From: Primorskyibacter flagellatus
Lineage (GTDB): Bacteria; Pseudomonadota; Alphaproteobacteria; Rhodobacterales; Rhodobacteraceae
DNA: 64,000 bases
Assembly: GCF_014638275.1 (NCBI RefSeq)
Contig: NZ_BMFJ01000001.1
Span: 744,001-808,000, forward strand
Direction of reading: 5' to 3'
Below the pieces are notes generated by a model. It ran no database searches. It worked only from the letters and a program-made list of their open reading frames with translations, and was not told the DNA's origin. A program made the translations under genes and the position numbers. This document shows, piece after piece, positions 51,834 through 60,861 of the stretch (positions are counted from its first letter, which is position 1; every line of letters starts with the position of its first letter).

Positions 51834-51853
51834 ATAGTTCAACGTTAAACTAT
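51834..51853. promoter_or_regulatory. Near-perfect 20-bp palindrome upstream of pdhA, candidate operator
   Basis: ATAGTTCAACGTTAAACTAT equals its own reverse complement at 18 of 20 positions. It lies just downstream of the predicted -10 box and 20 bases before the pdhA start, where a bound protein would block transcription. Confidence 0.6.
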
Positions 51854-51873
51854 CGCACGGGAGGAGGCCCCGG

Positions 51874-52902
51874 ATGGCAACCCGCAAATCCGCAGCGGCG
51901 GCGAAGAGCAACGTCTCGGCCGAGGAGCTGAAATCCTACTATCGCGACATGCTGCTGATCCGCCGGTTCGAGGAGAAGGCCGGCCAGCTGTACGGCATGG
52001 GGCTGATCGGGGGGTTCTGTCACCTCTACATCGGGCAGGAGGCGGTTGTCGTCGGGCTCGAAGCCGCGGCTGAGGAAGGGGACAAGCGCGTCACCTCCTA
52101 CCGCGATCACGGGCACATGCTGGCCTGCGGGATGGACCCGGACGGGGTGATGGCGGAACTGACGGGGCGCGAGGGCGGCTATTCCAAGGGGAAGGGCGGC
52201 TCCATGCACATGTTCTCAAAGGAGAAGCATTTTTACGGCGGGCACGGAATCGTCGGGGCGCAGGTGCCGATCGGGGCGGGGCTGGCCTTTGCGGACAAGT
52301 ATCTGGACAACAGCCGCGTGACCTTCGCCTATTTCGGCGACGGGGCGGCGAACCAGGGTCAGGTCTACGAGACGTTCAACATGGCCGCGCTGTGGAAGCT
52401 GCCGGTGGTCTTCGTGATCGAGAACAACCAGTACGCCATGGGGACGTCTCAGCAGCGCTCGACCTCGTCTCCGGACATCTACAAGCGGGGGGAGGCCTTC
52501 GGCATCCCCGGGCAGATGGTCGACGGGATGGACGTGCTGGCGGTGAAGGAGGCGGGGGAGACCGCGGTCGCGCACTGCCGCTCGGGCAAGGGGCCCTATA
52601 TCCTGGAGGTGAAAACCTACCGCTATCGCGGGCATTCCATGTCGGACCCGGCCAAGTACCGGACCCGCGACGAGGTGCAGAAGATGCGGGAGGAGCGCGA
52701 CGCGATCGAGCGGGTGCGCCACATGCTGATCGACGGCGGCCATGCGTCGGAAGACGACCTGAAAGCCATCGACAAGGAGATCAAGGACATCGTCAACAAG
52801 TCCGCCGACTTCGCCAAGGACAGCCCGGAGCCGGACGTGAGCGAACTGTGGACCGACATCTACGCCAGCGAGGTCCCGCAGGGCGAGGCGGCGGAGGCCT
52901 GA
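51874..52902 (+). CDS. pdhA: Pyruvate dehydrogenase E1 component, alpha subunit
   Basis: A 342-residue subunit that binds thiamine diphosphate and decarboxylates pyruvate. The TPP motif is clear (FGDGAANQGQVYETFNMAAL...VIENNQYAMGTS), as is the loop YRYRGHSMSDPAKYRT. GGGAGGAGG precedes the ATG. It is followed one base later by a VOC gene and then by pdhB, all tightly packed in one operon. Confidence 0.97.
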   Translation: MATRKSAAAAKSNVSAEELKSYYRDMLLIRRFEEKAGQLYGMGLIGGFCHLYIGQEAVVVGLEAAAEEGDKRVTSYRDHGHMLACGMDPDGVMAELTGREGGYSKGKGGSMHMFSKEKHFYGGHGIVGAQVPIGAGLAFADKYLDNSRVTFAYFGDGAANQGQVYETFNMAALWKLPVVFVIENNQYAMGTSQQRSTSSPDIYKRGEAFGIPGQMVDGMDVLAVKEAGETAVAHCRSGKGPYILEVKTYRYRGHSMSDPAKYRTRDEVQKMREERDAIERVRHMLIDGGHASEDDLKAIDKEIKDIVNKSADFAKDSPEPDVSELWTDIYASEVPQGEAAEA

Positions 52903-52903
52903 C

Positions 52904-53290
52904 ATGCCGCATTTCGAGATACATGTCAGCGACGGCGCGCGGGCGCGGGCGTTCTACACGGGTCTGTTCGGCTGGTCCTTCGCGGCCATGCCGGGAGGCG
53001 AGGAGATCGGGTACCAGCTGATCGAGGGCGCGGATATCGGCGAGGGCAAGGGCGTAACCGGCGGCATGATGAACCGCATGGGCGCGGCGCCCGCGGCCGG
53101 GTCCCCGGTGCGGGGCGGAACGATGACGTTCGACGTGGCCGATTGCGACGCCAGCTACGACTGGGCCCTTGCGCATGGCGGGGCGGAGGCGCTGCCGCCG
53201 ATGGATTACCCCGGGGTGGGCCGCTGTGCCTATGTCGAGGACGGGGAAGGCAATATCGTGGGGATGATCTCTCCGCTCAAGGAGGACTGA
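52904..53290 (+). CDS. VOC (glyoxalase/bleomycin-resistance fold) protein within the pdh operon
   Basis: A 128-residue single VOC domain ([20 protein letters not shown], then [60 protein letters not shown]). Potential metal ligands are His3, Glu near residue 42, and the C-terminal Glu. The fold includes glyoxalase I and dioxygenases; the substrate is unknown. The pdhA stop is one base before its ATG and the pdhB start is one base after its stop, so it is fully inside the operon. Confidence 0.88.
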   Translation: MPHFEIHVSDGARARAFYTGLFGWSFAAMPGGEEIGYQLIEGADIGEGKGVTGGMMNRMGAAPAAGSPVRGGTMTFDVADCDASYDWALAHGGAEALPPMDYPGVGRCAYVEDGEGNIVGMISPLKED

Positions 53291-53291
53291 C

Positions 53292-54692
53292 ATGGCGACC
53301 GAAGTGCTGATGCCCGCGCTGAGCCCGACGATGGAAGAGGGCACGCTGGCGAAATGGCTGGTGAAGGAGGGGGACAAGGTCTCCTCCGGCGATATTCTTG
53401 CGGAGATCGAGACCGACAAGGCGACGATGGAGTTCGAAGCCGTGGACGAGGGCGTCGTCGGCAAGATCCTGATCGAGGCCGGGACCGAGGGCGTGAAGGT
53501 CAACACGCCGATCGCCGTGATGGTCGAGGAAGGCGAGGAGGTCGGCGACGTCCCCGCGCCGACGTCCGAACCCGAGGCGAAGGACGAAGCGCCGAAGACG
53601 GAGGAGAAGACGGAGAAGGCCCCCGCAGAGGCGAAGGCGTCGGGAGGTTCCGCATCGGGTGCGGAACAGGTCCATTCGCAGGCCGGACCGGACTGGCCCG
53701 AGGGCACCGAACTGCGCCAGCAGACCGTGCGGGAGGCGCTGCGCGATGCCATGGCCGAGGAGATGCGGCGCGACGGCAATGTCTACCTCATGGGCGAAGA
53801 GGTGGCCGAATACCAGGGCGCCTACAAGGTATCTCAGGGGCTGCTGGACGAATTCGGGGCCAAGCGGGTCATCGACACGCCGATCACCGAACACGGGTTC
53901 GCGGGGATCGCGGTCGGCGCGGCCTTCGGGGGGCTGCGTCCGATTGTCGAATTCATGACCTTCAACTTCGCGATGCAGGCGATTGACCAGATCATCAACT
54001 CGGCCGCCAAGACTCTTTACATGTCCGGCGGCCAGATGGGCGCGCCGATGGTGTTCCGCGGTCCGAATGGCGCGGCGGCCCGCGTGGGCGCGCAGCACAG
54101 CCAGGACTACGCGGCGTGGTATTCGGCCATTCCGGGGCTGAAGGTGGCGATGCCCTATTCGGCCTCGGACGCGAAGGGGCTGCTGAAGTCGGCGATCCGC
54201 GATCCGAACCCGGTGATCTTCCTGGAAAACGAGATCATGTACGGCAAGTCCTTCGACGTGCCGGTGATGGAAGACTTCACCGTCCCCTTCGGCAAGGCCC
54301 GGATCTGGCGCGAGGGGAGCGATGTCACCATCGTCAGCTTCGGCATCGGCATGACCTATGCCCTCGAGGCGGCGGACCGGCTGGCGGAGGAGGGCATCAG
54401 CGCCGAGGTCATAGACCTGCGCACGCTGCGCCCGATCGACTATGACACGCTGATCGCGTCGGTCCGGAAGACCAACCGCTGCGTGACGGTGGAGGAGGGC
54501 TTCCCCGTCGGCTCCATCGGCAACCATTTGTCGGCCTACATCATGCAGAACGCCTTCGATTACCTCGACGCGCCGGTCATCAACTGCACGGGCAAGGACG
54601 TGCCGATGCCCTATGCGGCGAACCTCGAGAAGCTGGCGCTCGTGACCACGGACGAGGTGGTCGCGGCGGTCAAGCAGGTGACCTACCGATGA
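53292..54692 (+). CDS. pdhB: Pyruvate dehydrogenase E1 component, beta subunit, with N-terminal lipoyl domain
   Basis: A 466-residue protein. Residues 1-80 form a lipoyl domain with the lipoylated Lys43 in ETDKATMEF; an acidic, Ala/Lys/Glu linker follows to about residue 130; the rest is the E1-beta transketolase fold ([40 protein letters not shown]). A lipoyl domain on E1-beta is an alphaproteobacterial peculiarity. Its lipoyl DNA is nearly the same as that of pdhC. Confidence 0.97.
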   Translation: MATEVLMPALSPTMEEGTLAKWLVKEGDKVSSGDILAEIETDKATMEFEAVDEGVVGKILIEAGTEGVKVNTPIAVMVEEGEEVGDVPAPTSEPEAKDEAPKTEEKTEKAPAEAKASGGSASGAEQVHSQAGPDWPEGTELRQQTVREALRDAMAEEMRRDGNVYLMGEEVAEYQGAYKVSQGLLDEFGAKRVIDTPITEHGFAGIAVGAAFGGLRPIVEFMTFNFAMQAIDQIINSAAKTLYMSGGQMGAPMVFRGPNGAAARVGAQHSQDYAAWYSAIPGLKVAMPYSASDAKGLLKSAIRDPNPVIFLENEIMYGKSFDVPVMEDFTVPFGKARIWREGSDVTIVSFGIGMTYALEAADRLAEEGISAEVIDLRTLRPIDYDTLIASVRKTNRCVTVEEGFPVGSIGNHLSAYIMQNAFDYLDAPVINCTGKDVPMPYAANLEKLALVTTDEVVAAVKQVTYR

Positions 54693-54701
54693 TCCGCCTG
54701 T

Positions 54702-54756
54702 CCCTTCATCTTGCCGTAAATACTCCGGGGAGCGCGAGGGGCTGGCCCCTCGCCGG
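54702..54756 (-). repeat. Dispersed intergenic repeat, copy 5
   Basis: Read on the minus strand: GCGAGGGGCCAGCCCCTCGC hairpin, then CTCCCCGGAGTATTTAC, then GGCAAGATGAAGGG. It lies between pdhB and pdhC in reverse orientation, the only visible break in an otherwise tight operon. Confidence 0.7.
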
Positions 54757-54794
54757 TGGCCCCGGTTCCCGCGCCGACAACAGGAGCTGATCCC

Positions 54795-56126
54795 ATGCCC
54801 ACGGAAATCCTGATGCCCGCCCTGTCCCCGACCATGGAGGAGGGGACGCTGGCGAAATGGCTGGTGAAGGAGGGGGACACGGTGTCCTCCGGCGACCTGC
54901 TGGCGGAGATCGAGACGGACAAGGCCACGATGGAATTCGAGGCCGTGGACGAAGGCGTGATCGGCAAGCTGCTGGTTGCCGCCGGAACCGAGGGGGTGAA
55001 GGTCAACACCGCCATCGCCGTGCTGCTTGAGGACGGGGAGTCCGCGGAGGATATCGGGTCGACCGCGAAGGCGGAGGCGGCGCCGGCGAAGGAGGATGCC
55101 ACCGAGGGTGACACGGCTCCGGCCAAGGCAGAGGCGAAACCGGCGGCCCCGGCCGACGCGGCTGCGGCCCCGGCGGCGCCGAAGAAGGATGGGGAGCGGG
55201 TCTTCGCCTCTCCTCTGGCGCGGAGGATCGCGGCGGAGAAGGGGCTGGATCTGACGCAGATCGCCGGGTCGGGCCCGAAGGGACGGATCGTGAAGGCGGA
55301 TGTGGAGGGGGCGAAGGCTCCGGCGGCGGGGACGGCTGCGCAGAAGGCGGATGCGCCTGCGGGCAAGGCGGCCTCGGCCAGGGTCGCGCCGGCCGGTCCG
55401 TCGACGGAGACAGTCCTCAGGATGTATGCCGACCGTGAGGTCACCGAGGTCAAGCTGGACGGGATGCGCAAGACCATCGCCGCCCGCCTGACCGAGGCCA
55501 AGCAGACCATCCCGCATTTCTACCTGCGCCGGGACATCAGGCTGGATGCGCTGATGGCCTTCCGGTCGCAGCTGAACGGCCAGCTCGAGAAGCGGGGCGT
55601 GAAGCTGTCGGTCAACGACTTCATCATCAAGGCCTGCGCGCTGGCGCTGCAGCAGGTTCCGGCGGCCAATGCGGTCTGGGCAAATGACCGGATATTGCAA
55701 CTCACGCCGTCCGACGTCGCGGTGGCCGTGGCGATCGAAGGCGGGCTGTTCACCCCGGTTCTCAAGGATGCGGACAAGAAAAGCCTGTCTTCCCTGTCGG
55801 TTGAGATGAAGGACCTGGCCGCGCGCGCCCGCGACCGCAAGCTGGCGCCGCATGAATACCAGGGCGGGTCGTTCGCTATTTCCAACCTCGGAATGTTCGG
55901 AATTGATAATTTTGACGCGGTCATCAACCCGCCGCACGGGGCCATTCTCGCGGTCGGTGCGGGGGTGAAGAAACCGGTCGTCGGGGCGGATGGCGGGGTC
56001 GAGGTGGCGACGGTCATGTCCGTCACGCTCTCCGTCGACCACCGGGTGATCGACGGCGCACTCGGGGCGGAGCTTCTGGCGGCAATCGTCGACGGGCTGG
56101 AAAACCCGATGGCCATGCTGGCCTGA
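54795..56126 (+). CDS. pdhC: Dihydrolipoamide acetyltransferase (PDH E2)
   Basis: A 443-residue core subunit. Residues 1-80 are a lipoyl domain (Lys43 in ETDKATMEF), then an Ala/Pro-rich linker, the E1/E3-binding domain ([20 protein letters not shown], then [16 protein letters not shown]), and the catalytic acetyltransferase with the [12 protein letters not shown] motif near the end. It transfers the acetyl group to CoA. The E3 (lpd) gene is not in this window. CAGGAG precedes the ATG. Confidence 0.97.
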   Translation: MPTEILMPALSPTMEEGTLAKWLVKEGDTVSSGDLLAEIETDKATMEFEAVDEGVIGKLLVAAGTEGVKVNTAIAVLLEDGESAEDIGSTAKAEAAPAKEDATEGDTAPAKAEAKPAAPADAAAAPAAPKKDGERVFASPLARRIAAEKGLDLTQIAGSGPKGRIVKADVEGAKAPAAGTAAQKADAPAGKAASARVAPAGPSTETVLRMYADREVTEVKLDGMRKTIAARLTEAKQTIPHFYLRRDIRLDALMAFRSQLNGQLEKRGVKLSVNDFIIKACALALQQVPAANAVWANDRILQLTPSDVAVAVAIEGGLFTPVLKDADKKSLSSLSVEMKDLAARARDRKLAPHEYQGGSFAISNLGMFGIDNFDAVINPPHGAILAVGAGVKKPVVGADGGVEVATVMSVTLSVDHRVIDGALGAELLAAIVDGLENPMAMLA

Positions 56127-56419
56127 ACGGCGCGAGGGGCCGGGGCGCGGGCCTGATCCGCGGCGCTCCGGTCGGCGTCGGGGGGGGCGGTATTGGCGTC
56201 GGGTTTTACGGAAGTTGAATGCCCGGTATTGCCTCGTCCCGCGATCAGACGGAACCGCCGGCGCACGGCCCGCATTTTCAGACCGGGGGCGTTTCGCGAT
56301 GGCGCGACTGAAACCGCGCTCTTGCAATTGGGCCTTTCTTGCGACTGGATATTGGAAACGACCGGTGCCAATCTGCGCCGGTCCGGTTCTTCGGTTCGTT
56401 TCCATGGTCGGGAGCATTC
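56127..56419. other. Intergenic region upstream of the solenoid VPLPA gene
   Basis: No gene is seen. The 3' part (56330-56419) is less GC-rich than its surroundings and probably holds the promoter of the gene at 56420. No clear operator, repeat or terminator was recognised. Confidence 0.4.
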
Positions 56420-58156
56420 ATGAAACTACTTTCCACATCCGCCATTGTTTTTATCCTGACATCCGGCGCGTCCTTGGCCGCGACCTGCACCATGCCAATG
56501 CCGCTGGCTGACGGCGATACAATCACCTGCTCGGCAAGCACCCTGACCTATTTCGACCGGATTGACGCCGGATCGTTCCACGATCTCGATATAATCGTGA
56601 CCGGTTCGGCGGTGGTCGGCGACGATATTTCCGCACCGCCGTCGTCAGGCGGCACTCCGGTCATCGGTGCCGGAGACCGGGCTGACATACACGTAACCGA
56701 AAAGGCAGCGGTGTCGTCCACGGGTCCGAATGCGCCGGGCATCGTGGCGGGACAAGATGTCCGCTTCATCAACAATTCCGGGACAATTACCACCGTCGGC
56801 GCGAACTCGGGCGGGATCCGTGTGGGTGTAGATGCGGAGGTCTGGAACGACAGAACAGGCATCATTCACGCGCTTGGTACTGGCTCGGTCGGGATTGAGG
56901 CGCATGACGATTCCGTCGTTGTGAACTACGGTAAGATCATCGCGGGTGGGAACGGGATCAATACCGGCGATAGTTCATATATTGCAAATGAGAGCTCAAT
57001 CGAGGCCGCCGCTGTAGGGGTCCAGACGGGCAACAATTCTTTTGTGGAGACCTGGGCCTTTGTGGACGCGGGGAGCGTCGGGGTCGTTTTAGGTGATTAT
57101 GCATCCGTTGCGAATCGCGGTCGTATCAGTGCCATCGGCGACGGTGTTCAGGCTGGATATTCGAGCGTGGTCTACACAACCGCCGGAATCGTGGCAGGCG
57201 CGAACGGAGTCGTCGCAGGGGATATGGCGGTTGTTCGGAACCTGGGTGGCATCTCTGCGGGGATGGATGGGATCAAAGTGGGCAATGGGGGGGGCAGTGC
57301 TGAACGTCTGAGTTACGTCTATAGCGACATCAGTATCCGCGCGGGTAAGAGAGGAGTAACGGGCGGCGACAATTTAGTGATTGAAAACCACGGGACGATT
57401 GTGGCGCAGGAAGACGCTGTCCAAGTCGGCGAGAATGCTTCTATTTACAATGGAGGCACCATCGAAAATGACGGCCCCGGCGGTGAGGATGCCCAAGACG
57501 CCATCGATCTCAAGAGCGGTAAAATACACAACTACAGAACGATCCGCTCAACTGTGGGGGCGGGTATCCATTTCCAACAGAGCACCACCGACAGCTCCAT
57601 CTACAACGATGGTACGATCAGCGGAACCACAGGCGTGCTGGTCGAAAAGGACGAAGCCGCCGGTGCCAATACCGCCGCGCAGGTCATCGACAACAGCGGG
57701 CTGATCGAAGGTACGGGTGGTCTCGCCCTCGACCTGGGGGCGGGCAACGACAGTTATACGCAGAACGGCTACAGCAGGCTGATCGGCGGTGCGGATTTCG
57801 GTGCGGGCGAGGACGCGTTTATCATGCACGGAAACCCGTTCGGAATTCTCGGCGGATCGCAGAGCGCTCTTTTCGATGGTGGTGACGGAGTCGACCTGTT
57901 TCATTTTACCGTCTACAGCTTTTCGGAGCTGACCTCTCTCACCTACACCTCGGGCATCTTCAGCCTGACCTTCACCATCGGGGCGGATGAGCTTTTCCTG
58001 CGGATCACCTCGTGGGAGAACATCTTCTTCTCCGACCGCAAGTTCACGGCGGCGCAGCTGGCGGCAGAGGCGACCCCGGCGGTGCCGCAGCCGGCGGGCG
58101 CGGTGCTGATGCTGGGGGCGCTTGGCGGTCTGGGGCTGATGCGCCGCAAGGGCTGA
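56420..58156 (+). CDS. VPLPA-CTERM protein with tandem beta-solenoid repeats
   Basis: A 578-residue exported protein: signal peptide (MKLLSTSAIVFILTSGASLA), then at least ten repeats of about 24 residues from roughly residue 100 to 430 with the pattern N-x-G-x-I-x-A-x-x-x-G-V (VVNYGKIIAGGNGINTGD, SVANRGRISAIGDGVQAGYS, VIENHGTIVAQEDAVQVGEN, IYNDGTISGTTGVLVEKDE), a DxGxGNDS-type calcium-like turn, and the tag VPQPAGAVLMLGALGGLGLM plus RRKG. The tag has Q at position 3. The repeats predict a beta-helix as in adhesins and autotransporter passengers. Confidence 0.88.
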   Translation: MKLLSTSAIVFILTSGASLAATCTMPMPLADGDTITCSASTLTYFDRIDAGSFHDLDIIVTGSAVVGDDISAPPSSGGTPVIGAGDRADIHVTEKAAVSSTGPNAPGIVAGQDVRFINNSGTITTVGANSGGIRVGVDAEVWNDRTGIIHALGTGSVGIEAHDDSVVVNYGKIIAGGNGINTGDSSYIANESSIEAAAVGVQTGNNSFVETWAFVDAGSVGVVLGDYASVANRGRISAIGDGVQAGYSSVVYTTAGIVAGANGVVAGDMAVVRNLGGISAGMDGIKVGNGGGSAERLSYVYSDISIRAGKRGVTGGDNLVIENHGTIVAQEDAVQVGENASIYNGGTIENDGPGGEDAQDAIDLKSGKIHNYRTIRSTVGAGIHFQQSTTDSSIYNDGTISGTTGVLVEKDEAAGANTAAQVIDNSGLIEGTGGLALDLGAGNDSYTQNGYSRLIGGADFGAGEDAFIMHGNPFGILGGSQSALFDGGDGVDLFHFTVYSFSELTSLTYTSGIFSLTFTIGADELFLRITSWENIFFSDRKFTAAQLAAEATPAVPQPAGAVLMLGALGGLGLMRRKG

Positions 58157-58180
58157 GGCACGGGCGGGTATCGCAACGGG

Positions 58181-58212
58181 CGGCTCCGGGGGACCGGGGC
58201 CGTTTTCTTTTC
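58181..58212 (+). terminator. Terminator after solenoid VPLPA gene
   Basis: CGGCTCC pairs with GGGGCCG (7 bp, one G-T) over an 8-base loop and is followed by TTTTCTTTT. Confidence 0.6.
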
Positions 58213-58347
58213 GGGTGGGGGCGGGCGCCGGGCCGGGGGGCGTTTGCGGTACAGCGCGGTGGGCGCAGGGCGGCATGGTCCGCGTGGCATCGCCACAAGG
58301 CGCCGCACATCCCAGCCTGTCGTGTTCGCGCTCTGCCGAAAGGCGGA

Positions 58348-59163
58348 TTACCCCATGAATTTCCGCAGCATCGCGTCGACCTCCGAACCCGGCACCGTCT
58401 TCTTGAGCATGGCAAAGCTGCCGTCCTCCACGATCTCCTGGAAGGCGTCCATGATGCGGCGCTGTGCGGCGCGCAGCAGGCCGCCGCCGAGGGAGATGCG
58501 GGCGACGCCGATGCGGGCGAAATCCTCGCGCGTGTAGCTGGCAAAGTTCCCGGCGGCGAGCGCGTTGACCGGCGTCTTCGTCATCGCGCAGATGGCGGCG
58601 AGGTCGTCGAAGGTGGGCGGGATCGGGGCGTAGAGGCAATCCGCGCCGGCCTCGTCGAAGGCGCGCAGGCGGGCGGTGGCTTCCTCCATCCCATATGCGC
58701 CGTTGAGGATTCCGTCGGCGCGGGCGACCAGAACGAAGTCGCGGGGCAGGGCGCGGGCGGCGGCGATGGCGGCCTTTATGCGCTCGATGGCGAGGTCGCG
58801 GGCGTAGGGGGTGCGGTCGGCGGGATTGTCCTCGATCGAGATACCGGCGAGGCCGATCTCCGCCGCGAGGCGCACGGTTTCGGCGACGGTGTCGGGATCG
58901 GCGCCGAAGCCGTCCTCGAAATCGCCCGAGACGGGAAGGGGCGTGGCGGAGACGAGGTCCTGGGCATGGGCCAGCGCCTGGTCCCGGGTGATGTTGCCGT
59001 CGGGCAGGCCGAGCGTGAAGGCATAGGCGGAGGAGGAGGTGGCCAGCGCCTCGGCCCCCATGGCGGCGAGCATGCGGGCGGAGCCGATGTCCCAGGCGTT
59101 TGCCAGAACGAACGGTTTTCCGGGCTGGTGAAGGGCGCGGAACGCGGGACCGGGATCGTGCAT
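58348..59163 (-). CDS. Isocitrate lyase/PEP mutase-family protein
   Basis: A 271-residue TIM-barrel enzyme of the PEP mutase/ICL superfamily (PFVLANAWDIGSARMLAAMG, VSGDFEDGFGADPD, GISIEDNPADRTPYA, LVARADGILNGAYGMEEATA). The metal-binding Asp and Glu residues of the family are visible. It lacks the KKCGH-type loop of true isocitrate lyases, so a carboxyphosphonoenolpyruvate mutase-like or oxaloacetate-type activity is more likely; the substrate is unknown. GGAGG precedes the ATG. Confidence 0.88.
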   Translation of the reverse strand: MHDPGPAFRALHQPGKPFVLANAWDIGSARMLAAMGAEALATSSSAYAFTLGLPDGNITRDQALAHAQDLVSATPLPVSGDFEDGFGADPDTVAETVRLAAEIGLAGISIEDNPADRTPYARDLAIERIKAAIAAARALPRDFVLVARADGILNGAYGMEEATARLRAFDEAGADCLYAPIPPTFDDLAAICAMTKTPVNALAAGNFASYTREDFARIGVARISLGGGLLRAAQRRIMDAFQEIVEDGSFAMLKKTVPGSEVDAMLRKFMG

Positions 59164-59263
59164 GGGAACCTCCACTGAATAACCGACCTGAGTGCGCGCA
59201 GGATTGGCCGGGGCCGGGACAGTTGCAAGGACAAAGCGTGACGGTTCGGGCGGGGCCGAAGGG

Positions 59264-59644
59264 TCAGCTCTCCGCGTCGCGGTCGTGAAGGGCCATGCCG
59301 GGGAAGGCGGGCAGCCAGGGTTCCCGGCGGATCGTCCAGACCTCGTAATCCGGGACAAGGGCGCCGGGGGTATCCAGGGTGCCGAGGTGGAGTTCGCAGG
59401 TGTCCCCGTCCATGGCAAAGACGGAGGACCCGCAGGTCGGGCAGAAGTGCCGCCCGCGGAAGCTGCGGGTGTCGCCGGTGATCTGCACCTGCGCGGCGGG
59501 GTACATGGCGGCGGCGTAGAAGACCGCGCCGTGATGCTTGCGACAGTCGAGGCAATGGCAGATGCCGATGCGGTCGGGCTGCCCCGTGGCGGTGATGCGG
59601 ACGCCGCCGCAGAGGCAGCCACCCTCATGTCGTGAAACGGTCAT
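59264..59644 (-). CDS. GFA/CENP-V zinc protein
   Basis: A 126-residue protein of the glutathione-dependent formaldehyde-activating family. It has all expected zinc ligands: GGCLCGGVRI, CHCLDCRKHHGAVF and HFCPTCGSSVFAMDGD. Most family members are not proven formaldehyde enzymes, so function is open. Its start overlaps the stop of the YjbR-like gene (4 bases), so the two form an operon. Confidence 0.92.
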   Translation of the reverse strand: MTVSRHEGGCLCGGVRITATGQPDRIGICHCLDCRKHHGAVFYAAAMYPAAQVQITGDTRSFRGRHFCPTCGSSVFAMDGDTCELHLGTLDTPGALVPDYEVWTIRREPWLPAFPGMALHDRDAES

Positions 59645-59997
59645 TCCGGATGCTCCGGGCGGGGTGGCAGGGCAGCCTGAGCCTTTTTCGTCAGGCCGGA
59701 GCGGATGATGTCGTAGGAGACGAGAAGGCGGTCGCGGAGCAGGCGTTCTTCCGTGCCCCAGGGCAGCAGGACCCAGCTCTTGTGGAAATAGGGCGCGCGT
59801 TGCGCATCGCCGTTTTCGATCATCATCGCCGCGAACTCCGGATCCGCCGTCTTGACCGCGACGCCCGGCGTGACGGAGCCGATGCAGGCGAACATCTTGC
59901 CGCCGACCTTCCAGGCGTCGTGGCCGCCGCCCCAGGGGTCGGAGACCTCGGCGCCGGGCAGGGTTTCGCAAACGGAACGGACGAGGTCACGGGTCAT
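59641..59997 (-). CDS. MmcQ/YjbR-family protein
   Basis: A 118-residue small protein of the YjbR/CyaY-like fold (VRSVCETLPGAEVSDPWGGG, DAWKVGGKMFACIGSVTPG, YFHKSWVLLPWGTEERLLRD). The family is annotated as DNA-binding on weak evidence. The ATG at 59997 matches the usual start; its stop overlaps the GFA gene. First gene of the pair. Confidence 0.88.
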   Translation of the reverse strand: MTRDLVRSVCETLPGAEVSDPWGGGHDAWKVGGKMFACIGSVTPGVAVKTADPEFAAMMIENGDAQRAPYFHKSWVLLPWGTEERLLRDRLLVSYDIIRSGLTKKAQAALPPRPEHPE

Positions 59998-60220
59998 GGC
60001 GGCAGGGTGGCAGGCCGGTCGCGGGGGCGCAAGCACGGCGTTTGCGCACGCAGGGCCCGGGCCGCGTGACGCTCTGTGCGGCGGCGCCGGGATGCTGGCG
60101 GAAGATTGCCGAAAGGCGGGGCGCTTCTGGCCCGCAAGAGCGCGGCGGAGAAGGATTTTCCTTTTTGTTTCAGCGACTCGGATATGATGGGGCCGTTACC
60201 AACTTTTTTCAGGACAGATT

Positions 60221-60814
60221 ATGATCAGACAGACTCTCGGCGCGGCGCTGGCCGTGCTGCTGCTTGCCGGTGCGGCCAGGGCAGCGAGCTATTACGCCAC
60301 GGGCGATTTCCAGGGCAGCGATTTCGACACGGGTGCGACCTATTCCGCGTCCGGCCCGGTGCGGTTCGCCCTGTCCTTCACGGCCGACCGGCTGGAGCCG
60401 AACCGGGTGGAAGGCACCATGAGTCACCTTACACCGTTCTCGATCTCGGGGACGGAGATGACCTTGGCCAATACCGGATTCGCCGTGGTCGGCGCGCCCG
60501 TACTGACAAACAGGCTGGCGCTGGTTCTCTACGGCCAGATGCTTGGCGGGGCCATCGGCAGCAACACGGTCGATTTCCAGGTGACGTTCGGTGCAGACGG
60601 CGCGGTTCTGCCGGATTTCGGCGACACCATCACGATGCCGGTCGCCGCTTTCTTTCTGACCAACCCCGGTGTGACAGGTGTCGGCCAGGCGCGGCAGTTT
60701 TCCGGCGTGGTGCGGATCTTGAACACGGACACCGGGGTGGTGCCAGTGCCGGCGTCGATGCCGCTGATCCTCGTGGCATTTGGCGGGCTTGCACTGGCCA
60801 GACGGCGGCGCTGA
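60221..60814 (+). CDS. VPLPA-CTERM protein of unknown fold
   Basis: A 197-residue exported protein: signal peptide (MIRQTLGAALAVLLLAGAAR), a beta-rich body (YYATGDFQGSDFDTGATYSA, VRFALSFTADRLEPNRVEGT), and a C-terminal VPVPASMPLILVAFGGLALA plus RRRR. The TTTTTTC and ATT-rich start region (60190-60220) contrasts with its GC-rich surroundings. It precedes a phosphoesterase gene by 47 bases on the same strand; this may be chance. Confidence 0.85.
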   Translation: MIRQTLGAALAVLLLAGAARAASYYATGDFQGSDFDTGATYSASGPVRFALSFTADRLEPNRVEGTMSHLTPFSISGTEMTLANTGFAVVGAPVLTNRLALVLYGQMLGGAIGSNTVDFQVTFGADGAVLPDFGDTITMPVAAFFLTNPGVTGVGQARQFSGVVRILNTDTGVVPVPASMPLILVAFGGLALARRRR

Positions 60815-60861
60815 ACCGGAAGGGGCTTGGCGGGGCGGGGGGAATCTGGGCTGATGGCGGC

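Noticed and set aside
53277..56417. 1046-residue minus-strand open frame opposite pdhB and pdhC
   Set aside because: It is the complement of two certain genes; Arg/His/Gly-rich translation without domains.
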